Source of the DNA: Ilumatobacteraceae bacterium
GTDB lineage: Bacteria; Actinomycetota; Acidimicrobiia; Acidimicrobiales; Ilumatobacteraceae
DNA: 5,809 bases
Assembly (NCBI GenBank): GCA_007117775.1
Contig: SKFX01000229.1
Location: 1-5,809 of the forward strand
Reading direction: 5' to 3'
Both the position numbers and the translations under genes were made by a program. Every line of letters begins with the position of its first letter. Within the stretch, counting starts at the first letter, position 1. The notes under the pieces are model-generated. The model was not told the DNA's origin. It worked only from the letters and a program-made list of their open reading frames with translations, and did no database searches. This document shows positions 1-4,901 of this stretch, piece after piece.

Positions 1-154
1 CGATCGCCGAGCGGGTGAAACCGAGAGAGCGGACCTGATCAAGGCTCGCCGCCCCGTGATTGGCGCCGAGCAGCCCATAGAGCGACATGATGCGGCTGTG
101 ACGGTCCGTGGCCCCACGAGGAGCGGCGCGGGTGGTGTTGCTCGCCGTCGGCAT
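1..154 (-). CDS. Probable AbiEi-type winged-helix / DUF559-family protein (5' end only)
   Basis: Reading leftwards from an ATG at 154 there is an open frame of 51 codons that leaves the window, so only the N-terminus is visible. Residues about 24-51 (MSLYGLLGANHGAASLDQVR, then SLGFTRSAI) follow the pattern 'short helix, HG-x-(A/V)-(S/T), L/V-x-x-LG-x-(S/T)-R-x-(A/I)'. That pattern is typical of the small winged-helix domain at the start of AbiEi-type antitoxin-domain proteins and of actinobacterial DUF559 (Vsr-like endonuclease fold) proteins. It begins 28 bases after the glycosyltransferase stop and could be co-transcribed with it. No good Shine-Dalgarno sequence precedes the ATG at 154; an in-frame ATG at 88 would give a shorter protein starting right at the domain. 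The domain call rests on a short stretch of motif memory. Function cannot be assigned because the decisive C-terminal part is missing; many such proteins occur singly, without a toxin partner. Confidence 0.5.
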   Translation of the reverse strand, partial: MPTASNTTRAAPRGATDRHSRIMSLYGLLGANHGAASLDQVRSLGFTRSAI

Positions 155-182
155 CGACCGACCGCTGCGCAGCGGGATCGGA

Positions 183-1337
183 TCAGCGGTCGGCGAGTTC
201 GCGATAGATCTCGACCGAACGCGCTGCGATCGCTGACCATGAATAGGTGGCGTCGACCACCTCGGTGCTGCGCCGGCGGAGTTCGGCGGCCACCTCGGGA
301 TCGGTGACGACGCGGGTGATCGCGTCAGCCAACTGACCGGCATTACCGGGTTCGAACATCTCCGCGGCGCCGGTTCCAGAAACGAGTTCGGCGAGGCCCC
401 CGGTCTCGGCGACGATGAGCGGTGCGCCGGCGGCCATCGCCTCGAGGGCCACCACCCCGAATGGTTCGTACAGCGATGGGATCACAACACAGCTGGCTCG
501 ATGGATGGCGGCTCGCAGTTCGACGTCGGAGAGGAAGCCCGGCAGCCTGATCAGATCACTGACGCCCTCGAGGTCGATCTGGGACTGCAACTCGGGCAGG
601 AACGATCCGCGACCGGCGATGATGCACCCGAGGCCGGGCACCGTCGAGCGGACCGTCGACATGGCCCGGACCAGCACCTGGAATCCCTTTTCGTACTGCA
701 CTCGACCCCAGGTCAGTACATAGCGATCGCGGTCATCGCCGTCATCGGCCGGCGCCGATCTCCACCACATCGGCTCGATACCGTTGGCGATGACCTGGAT
801 GCGATCGGGATCGAGCTCGAACCCGCTGACGATCTCACGGGCCAACAGATGTGTGGTGGTGATGATCCGCTGGGCGCGGAACGCCAGCCACCATTCAATG
901 GTGTGGACGTCGGTTGGCCGGCCCGGTGGCAGGTGTCCGCCATGGCGGGTCCGCTCGGTTCCATGGAAGGTTGCGACGAGATCGACATCGAACAGCCGCG
1001 ACAGCACATCGCCCGCCCAGGCGGTGTGCCAGTCGTGGCAGTGCACCACATCGGGTCGCCAGTCGCCGAGCGCAGCGGCGAGTGAGACGAGATGGTGATT
1101 GGCCGATGCGGTCTGGGCGATGGGTTCATCGTCGGGGATCCACGGTAAAGAGACCTCGGTCCTCAGCACGCGGACACCGCCGATCTCAGCGTCATCGCCG
1201 ACCGAGGGGTGGGATCGGGTGAGGACGACGACCTCATGGCCGGCTGCGGCGATGGCGTGGGCGAGACCGTCGGTATGGCTGGCCACACCGCTCGCCACCT
1301 CGGGCGGGAACTCCCAGACGACCATCAGCACGCGCAC
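183..1337 (-). CDS. GT4-family glycosyltransferase, Rv3032-like (putative alpha-glucan glucosyltransferase)
   Basis: A 384-residue cytosolic GT-B retaining glycosyltransferase; no signal peptide or membrane segment is visible. The N-terminal Rossmann half starts with VRVLMVVWEFPPEVASGVASH (residues 1-21) and contains DVVHCHDWH (96-104) and FHGTE (124-128). The C-terminal half has VIANGIEP (182-189), GRVQYEKG with R212 and K217, which in GT4 enzymes contact the donor diphosphate, and EPFGVVALE (291-299), the E-x7-E donor-binding motif. The remembered sequence of M. tuberculosis Rv3032, an alpha-1,4-glucosyltransferase linked to glycogen and methylglucose lipopolysaccharide, matches through most of the length, including the TE-x-x-RH-x-G segment at 127-134. 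The start is GTG at 1337: the family begins at this beta-strand, and the open frame further upstream reads into the preceding gene. The glycine-rich loop is PPEVASG rather than the usual PP-x-x-x-GG, with Ser16 at the first glycine. It is third in a galT-SRPBCC-GT unit. Glycogen synthase or a lipid or trehalose glycosyltransferase are alternatives; the GT4 fold is sure, the substrate is inference. Confidence 0.9.
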   Translation of the reverse strand: MRVLMVVWEFPPEVASGVASHTDGLAHAIAAAGHEVVVLTRSHPSVGDDAEIGGVRVLRTEVSLPWIPDDEPIAQTASANHHLVSLAAALGDWRPDVVHCHDWHTAWAGDVLSRLFDVDLVATFHGTERTRHGGHLPPGRPTDVHTIEWWLAFRAQRIITTTHLLAREIVSGFELDPDRIQVIANGIEPMWWRSAPADDGDDRDRYVLTWGRVQYEKGFQVLVRAMSTVRSTVPGLGCIIAGRGSFLPELQSQIDLEGVSDLIRLPGFLSDVELRAAIHRASCVVIPSLYEPFGVVALEAMAAGAPLIVAETGGLAELVSGTGAAEMFEPGNAGQLADAITRVVTDPEVAAELRRRSTEVVDATYSWSAIAARSVEIYRELADR

Positions 1338-1345
1338 ATTCGCGG

Positions 1346-1351
1346 ACCCTA
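1346..1351 (-). promoter_or_regulatory. TAGGGT: -10-like hexamer or AGGG ribosome site before the glycosyltransferase
   Basis: On the minus strand TAGGGT lies 8 bases before the GTG at 1337. It fits the actinobacterial TANNNT -10 pattern at near-leaderless distance, and the AGGG inside it is also a reasonable Shine-Dalgarno core at normal spacing. Either reading favours GTG 1337 as the start. The sequence alone cannot separate the two; with the upstream stop only 34 bases away, the ribosome-site reading is simpler. Confidence 0.35.
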
Positions 1352-1371
1352 CCCGCTGGCGGTGGTAGCTG

Positions 1372-1815
1372 TCAGGACTCGACGATGGCCTTGAGCCGTT
1401 TGAGGTTACGGCGCCAGATCGCGCCCATGACCACCTTGGCGCCGACGAGTTCGCCGAGGCGGCCACCGAGATACCACGGGAATCGCAGATCCTCGGTCCA
1501 GGTGAAGCGGGTCCGGCGATCGAGGTCGATCCCCTCGAGGGTGAAGACCCCCGATCCGGTCACAATGCCGGTATGGCGTACGCCCATGGCGCGGCCCGGG
1601 ACCCACTCGGTGATCTCCATGTGGTCGGTGAGGCGGATCGGGCCCACTTTGGTGTCACATTCGAAGAGTGTGCCCACACCACGGGTCTGATCGGTGGTGA
1701 AGCGGATCGCAACCGCGTCTGCCATCCAGTCGACATGGCGCTCCACGGGTTCGACGACCTCCCAGACCCGCTCGGGCGTCGCGTCGAGTTCCACCGAGAC
1801 GCTGATCTCAGCCAT
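1372..1815 (-). CDS. SRPBCC-fold (polyketide cyclase/START-like) protein, unknown ligand
   Basis: A 147-residue protein, the usual length for a single-domain SRPBCC (Bet v 1-like) protein. The opening MAEISVSVELDATPERVWEV (1-20) is the hallmark first strand plus 'A-T-P-E-x-V-W' helix of the polyketide cyclase/dehydrase family. It continues with HVDWMADAV (27-35) and the strand pattern GVGTLFECDTKVGPIRLTDH (46-65), EWVPGRAMGV and RFTWTEDLRFPWYLGG, then a C-terminal amphipathic helix (WRRNLKRLKAIVES). The fold forms a deep hydrophobic pocket; members bind lipids, steroids or polyketides and a few are enzymes. No catalytic residues or transmembrane segments identify a reaction here. The ATG at 1815 abuts the galT stop (TGAATG) and is preceded by AAGGTGA at good distance, so it is translated from the galT message. 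Its place between two sugar-metabolism genes suggests a lipid- or glycan-related role, but that is inference from position only. Confidence 0.85.
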   Translation of the reverse strand: MAEISVSVELDATPERVWEVVEPVERHVDWMADAVAIRFTTDQTRGVGTLFECDTKVGPIRLTDHMEITEWVPGRAMGVRHTGIVTGSGVFTLEGIDLDRRTRFTWTEDLRFPWYLGGRLGELVGAKVVMGAIWRRNLKRLKAIVES

Positions 1816-2793
1816 TCAGGCGGTCACCTTGACAGCGCGCAGTGTCTCAGCGGCGGCTTCGGGAGCAACGATGTTGATCATCACGCCGGTACCGCGTTCG
1901 AAGCCGGCCTGGGTGACGAGATTGGGCCAGACGTGGATATGCCAGTGATAGGGGCCACGGTGCTGATGGGGGGCGGTGTGGAATCCGACGTTGTAGGCGA
2001 CATCTCCGAGCGCAGCATTGAGATGAGCGGTGGCATCGCGCAGCGCCAGTCCGGCGGCGGCCAGCGCCGAATCGGAGGCTCGCGGCAGATGCGACTGGTG
2101 TTCGCGCGGGATGATGAGCAGTTCATATGGTGCCCCGCTCCAATAGGGGCAGACCACCACGACATCATCATTGGCTGCCACGATGCGGTGGCCGGTCGCC
2201 AACTCGGCCTCAGCGGTCGTGCACAGCACACACCCACCGGCGAAACGAGCGAAGGCTCGTTCCTCTTCGATGATCTCACCCGGGACGAACGGCAGACCGA
2301 GGATCTGGCCATGGGGATGTGACAGCGATGCTCCCGCCTCGCGCCCGTGGTTGACGATGGCCTGGGTGTAGCGGACGTTGTCGGTGTCTGAGTGGTCCTC
2401 GAGTCGACGGCTGAGCGCATCCATGAGTCGCACCGCCGCCTCATCGGACAGGGTGTTGAGCGCAGCGCTGTGGTCGGGGGAGTAGACGAAGACCTCGTGG
2501 ATTCCACTTGCCTCGGCCTGGACGTGGACCGGGCCGAGGTTGCGCACCGCGAAGCTCTCGTCGCCCTCGAATGCGGGATAGAGGTTCGGGATCACCCGCA
2601 GGGTCCAGTCACCGCCGGCATCGAACGTCTCGAGCGCCGGTGGCGTGGCCTCCTCATTGCCCGGACAGAACGGGCACGGACGTGAGGATTCGATCACGTT
2701 CTGACGGACTGCGAAGTCAGAGGGCCGTTCGGCGCGTGATTCCACGATGGTCACCCACCGCCCGGTCAACAGGTTGAGGCGCATCTGGCTCAC
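1816..2793 (-). CDS. galT: Galactose-1-phosphate uridylyltransferase
   Basis: A 325-residue HIT-superfamily enzyme of the Leloir pathway. It transfers UMP from UDP-glucose to galactose-1-phosphate through a uridylyl-histidine intermediate, giving UDP-galactose and glucose-1-phosphate. The N-terminus RLNLLTGRWVTI (5-16) is the family opening. C40-P-F-C43, H108 in YSPDHS and H159 match the four structural zinc ligands of E. coli GalT. HPHGQ (159-163) carries the catalytic histidine H161 and the conserved Q163. The C-terminal half repeats the fold with PYHWHIHVWPNL (281-292), where H285 and H287 match the second metal site. An additional C188-x-x-C191 pair is present. The length is slightly below E. 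coli's 348. The start is GTG at 2793: a TATCCT hexamer ends exactly 6 bases before it, as expected for a leaderless message. An ATG three codons later (2784) with GGTGAG ahead is the alternative. It is the first gene of galT-SRPBCC-GT. A related nucleotidyltransferase acting on another sugar phosphate is possible but less likely. Confidence 0.9.
   Translation of the reverse strand: MSQMRLNLLTGRWVTIVESRAERPSDFAVRQNVIESSRPCPFCPGNEEATPPALETFDAGGDWTLRVIPNLYPAFEGDESFAVRNLGPVHVQAEASGIHEVFVYSPDHSAALNTLSDEAAVRLMDALSRRLEDHSDTDNVRYTQAIVNHGREAGASLSHPHGQILGLPFVPGEIIEEERAFARFAGGCVLCTTAEAELATGHRIVAANDDVVVVCPYWSGAPYELLIIPREHQSHLPRASDSALAAAGLALRDATAHLNAALGDVAYNVGFHTAPHQHRGPYHWHIHVWPNLVTQAGFERGTGVMINIVAPEAAAETLRAVKVTA
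1824..1830 (-). promoter_or_regulatory. Ribosome binding site AAGGTGA for the SRPBCC gene, inside galT
   Basis: AAGGTGA on the minus strand lies 8 bases before the ATG at 1815 and within the last codons of galT. The galT stop TGA (1818-1816) touches the ATG directly. A strong site at ideal spacing plus abutting stop and start codons supports this start and implies co-translation from a galT-SRPBCC transcript. Confidence 0.7.
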
Positions 2794-2799
2794 CGCCTC

Positions 2800-2805
2800 A
2801 GGATA
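2800..2805 (-). promoter_or_regulatory. Leaderless-type promoter (-10 TATCCT) of the galT operon
   Basis: On the minus strand TATCCT is followed by exactly six bases (GAGGCG) and then the GTG at 2793. This is the spacing expected when transcription begins on the first base of the start codon, a common arrangement in actinobacteria. No recognisable TTGACA-like -35 element lies 16-18 bases further up, which is usual for such promoters. It supports GTG 2793 over ATG 2784 as the galT start. Confidence 0.6.
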
Positions 2806-2856
2806 GACCCCGCGTTCGGTGGTTGTGGTGTCTGATGTCCATCAACACGGGATCGA

Positions 2857-2873
2857 GACGCGACCAGCGCGTC
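2857..2873. terminator. Short GC-rich hairpin in the methyltransferase-galT gap, possible weak terminator
   Basis: GACGCG (2857-2862) and CGCGTC (2868-2873) are perfect inverted copies around a 5-base loop. The hairpin lies 26 bases beyond the methyltransferase stop and upstream of the galT promoter, where a terminator for the methyltransferase would be expected. No T-run follows on either strand, and a 6-bp GC stem is not rare in GC-rich DNA, so the call is weak. Confidence 0.3.
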
Positions 2874-2874
2874 G

Positions 2875-2896
2875 TCGCTGCGATATCGCTGCGATA
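2875..2896. repeat. Perfect tandem repeat, two copies of TCGCTGCGATA
   Basis: The 11-base unit TCGCTGCGATA occurs at 2875-2885 and again immediately at 2886-2896 with no mismatch. The junction creates the 10-base palindrome GCGATATCGC (2880-2889). The repeat ends three bases before the methyltransferase stop codon on the minus strand, so it is in the 3' untranslated part of that gene. It may be a replication-slippage duplication or a protein-binding site; nothing in the sequence decides between them. Confidence 0.8.
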
Positions 2897-2899
2897 CAG

Positions 2900-3691
2900 C
2901 TACGTCGTCGAACGGGCGTAGACGCTGACATGGCGCTCGCAACCCGACGCGAACTCACCACGATCGAAGTCCGCCCAGCGCTCGAGGAGTCGGAGACCGG
3001 CATCGGCGGCGAGCGCGTCGAGCTGTTCGGGTGAGCGGTAGCGGATGGCCCACGGTCGCAGTCGCACCCCGTGGTGTTCGTCGAGGCTGACGAACTGTCC
3101 GGTGATGAGCTGGGAGACCCGATCGTGCTCGGTGACGCTGAGGACGACCTCATCGGCGGTCATCGAACGCAGACCGATACGCGCGCCAGCCTCGCTGCTG
3201 TCATCGGGGACGAACGCCTCGACGATGAGGCGACCGTCGGGCCCGAGCAGACCCGCTGCGGCTGCGAGGCAGCGCTGTTGGGCACCATCGTCGATCAGGT
3301 TGAACAGTGTGTTGTATGCCAACAGGACCAGATCGAAGGGCTCGTCGAAGATGCCCGGCTGAGCGTCGGCCAGTGTCGCAAGGTCCTCCATGGCGCCGTG
3401 CACGGTCTCGATCCGGTGATCGCAATCCTTGGTGCGGAGTCGCTCCAGCATGGCTTCACTCGAATCCACACCGACCACCCGGGCACCGGCATCAGCCAGC
3501 TCCACAGCGATCCGACCCGTTCCGACCCCGAGTTCGAGGACACGGCCGGTCGCGCCGGCGAGCTCCATCACCGTGGTCACACATGCGGCGAGGTCGGGCA
3601 GATCGGCGTACCAGCGGTCATAGGCATCAGCGAAGGCATCGCCGTAGGTGCTGGCGCCGTATCCCTCCACGGTCCGCGACGGTAACACCAT
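2900..3691 (-). CDS. Class I SAM-dependent methyltransferase, substrate unknown
   Basis: A 263-residue cytosolic protein with one Rossmann-type methyltransferase domain. Motif I is VLELGVGTGR (51-60), followed by VVGVDSSEAML (72-82), where D76 is the acidic residue at the end of strand 2 that binds the SAM ribose. The later motifs are FDLVLLAYNTLFNL (119-132) and the LLGPDGRLIVEAF strand (148-160). The N-terminal STYGDAFADAYDRWY (14-28) is the helix that caps the SAM site in many small-molecule methyltransferases. The C-terminal half (GVRLRPWAIRYRSPEQLDALAADAGL, about 208-233, then ERWADFDRGEF) is the usual substrate-side region. The start chosen is ATG 3691. The frame stays open to an ATG at 3739, but that would add an Arg-rich, unconserved-looking 16-residue stretch and overlap the start of the divergent gene. 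No Shine-Dalgarno or -10 element is evident before 3691. The substrate could be a sugar, lipid or small metabolite; nothing visible identifies it. It is transcribed away from the cysteine desulfurase and sits upstream of galT with a 106-base gap, so it is probably a separate unit. Confidence 0.85.
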   Translation of the reverse strand: MVLPSRTVEGYGASTYGDAFADAYDRWYADLPDLAACVTTVMELAGATGRVLELGVGTGRIAVELADAGARVVGVDSSEAMLERLRTKDCDHRIETVHGAMEDLATLADAQPGIFDEPFDLVLLAYNTLFNLIDDGAQQRCLAAAAGLLGPDGRLIVEAFVPDDSSEAGARIGLRSMTADEVVLSVTEHDRVSQLITGQFVSLDEHHGVRLRPWAIRYRSPEQLDALAADAGLRLLERWADFDRGEFASGCERHVSVYARSTT

Positions 3692-3725
3692 GATGCGGCG
3701 GCCGCGGTGGGATCGGCGGTGTCGG

Positions 3726-3731
3726 TAGCCT
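3726..3731 (+). promoter_or_regulatory. Leaderless-type promoter (-10 TAGCCT) of the cysteine desulfurase-mnmA operon
   Basis: TAGCCT is followed by six bases (GAAACC) and the ATG at 3738, placing the expected transcription start on the A of the start codon. No Shine-Dalgarno sequence precedes the ATG; the only GGAGG nearby (3741-3745) lies just inside the gene, where it cannot serve this start. It has the same geometry as the element before galT. No clear -35 is seen. Confidence 0.6.
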
Positions 3732-3737
3732 GAAACC

Positions 3738-4901
3738 ATGGGAGGTCAGGCCTACATCTATCTCGATCATGCGGCGACGACGCCGATGCGGCCTGAGGCC
3801 GTCGAGGCGATGCTGCCCTATCTGTCGGATACCTTCGCCAATCCCAGTGGATCACATGCTGCGGCCCGCGAGGCCCGGCGCGCCCTCGACGATGCCCGTG
3901 AGCAGGTGGCCGAGGTGGTCGGCGTCGGCCCTGGCGAGGTGGTGTTCACCTCCGGTGGCACCGAATCAGATGTCACCGCCATCACCGGCGCAGTCGAGGC
4001 CCGTATCGCAGCCGGTGATCGCGATGCCGTTGCGGTGTGTGCAGCGGCCGAACACCATGCGGTGCTGCATCCCGTCGAGCACCTCGGCGGTCGGGTGGTG
4101 GCCGTCGACGCGGTCGGCCGGGTGGATCTCGACGCGCTCGCCGAGGTACTCGATGAGCACACCGCAGTGGTGAGTGTGATGGCGGTCAACAACGAAGTCG
4201 GCACCATCACTGATCTCGACGCTGTCGCAGCGGTGGTGCGAGAGCATGCCCCCACCGCAGTCATGCACACCGACGCCGTCCAGGCTGTGACGTGGCTCGA
4301 TCTGCGCCCGCTGTCTCGTTCGGTGGATTCGATATCGCTCAGCGCCCACAAGTTCGGCGGCCCCAAGGGGGTGGGAGTGCTCACGGTGGCACCCACAGCG
4401 ACGATGGCGCCGCTGTTGCTCGGCGGCGGCCAAGAGCGCGACCGTCGCTCTGGCACCCACAATGTCGCTGGGATCGTCGCCACTGCAGTCGCGCTCGAGA
4501 TCACAGATCGTGAGCGTTCACAGGTCGAGGCGCGGGTGCGCGCACAGCGCGACCGATTGGTCGACACCATCGTGGCGGCGATCCCCGATGTGGTCGAGAC
4601 GGTGCCGCGCGCCGACAAAGTGGCCGGCTCCGCGCATCTGTGTCTCCCCGGGATCGAGAGCGAGGCGCTGCTGTTCTTGTTGGATCGTGCCCGGGTGTGC
4701 GCGTCGGCGGCATCGGCCTGTGCGAGCGGTGCCATGGACCCCTCCCATGTGCTCGCTGCAATGGGGATCGAGTCGACCACGGCCGGTGGTGCTCTGCGTC
4801 TCAGCCTCGGCCATACGACGACCGATGACGATGTCGATGCCGCCGCCGCGGCGATCATCGACGCGGTGGTCCATCTGCGCGAGTGGGTGTCGCAGCGATG
4901 A
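3738..4901 (+). CDS. iscS: Cysteine desulfurase, NifS/IscS type
   Basis: A 387-residue PLP enzyme of aminotransferase fold type I that removes sulfur from L-cysteine, leaving alanine and an enzyme-bound persulfide. The N-terminus YLDHAATTPM (8-17) is the family signature, followed by ANPSGSH (34-40), SGGTESD (72-78), and EHHAVL with H106 over the cofactor ring. VNNEVG (150-155) and HTDAVQ with D179 and Q182 hold the pyridinium and phenolate sides of PLP. SAHKFGGPKG carries the Schiff-base lysine K205, and RSGTHN (237-242) follows. The catalytic cysteine is C328 in ASACASGAMDPSHV, and the length is normal. One small departure: V79 stands where many relatives have Asn (TESDN, as I recall from E. 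coli IscS). The start at ATG 3738 is supported by the leaderless -10 and the family N-terminus. The overlap with mnmA makes tRNA thiolation the clearest job; supply to Fe-S assembly is also possible. No iscU- or sufU-like scaffold gene is in view. Confidence 0.95.
   Translation: MGGQAYIYLDHAATTPMRPEAVEAMLPYLSDTFANPSGSHAAAREARRALDDAREQVAEVVGVGPGEVVFTSGGTESDVTAITGAVEARIAAGDRDAVAVCAAAEHHAVLHPVEHLGGRVVAVDAVGRVDLDALAEVLDEHTAVVSVMAVNNEVGTITDLDAVAAVVREHAPTAVMHTDAVQAVTWLDLRPLSRSVDSISLSAHKFGGPKGVGVLTVAPTATMAPLLLGGGQERDRRSGTHNVAGIVATAVALEITDRERSQVEARVRAQRDRLVDTIVAAIPDVVETVPRADKVAGSAHLCLPGIESEALLFLLDRARVCASAASACASGAMDPSHVLAAMGIESTTAGGALRLSLGHTTTDDDVDAAAAAIIDAVVHLREWVSQR

Noticed and set aside
1338..1466. 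Longer N-terminus for the glycosyltransferase, starting at 1466
   Set aside because: The extra 43 residues lie mostly inside the SRPBCC gene, are Ser/Arg-rich and have no counterpart in GT4 proteins, which begin at the V-R-V-L-M-V strand.
1573..2322. Plus-strand open frame of 249 codons opposite the SRPBCC gene and galT
   Set aside because: It crosses the galT-SRPBCC junction on the opposite strand, both genes having clear family motifs. The translation is a His/Gly/Asp-rich shadow without domain features.
2880..2889. Palindrome GCGATATCGC considered as an operator or restriction-type site
   Set aside because: It is simply the junction of the two 11-bp tandem copies, so it is not independent evidence for a dyad-symmetric binding site.
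3071..3685. Plus-strand open frame of 204 codons opposite the methyltransferase
   Set aside because: The minus-strand frame carries the SAM-binding motif LELGVGTGR and a full methyltransferase layout; this frame shows only the antisense composition pattern.
3692..3739. Methyltransferase start at ATG 3739
   Set aside because: It would overlap the desulfurase start codon by two bases, occupy that gene's likely promoter, and add an Arg/His-rich stretch (YRHRRSHRGRR) unlike the domain start; 3691 is preferred, though not proven.
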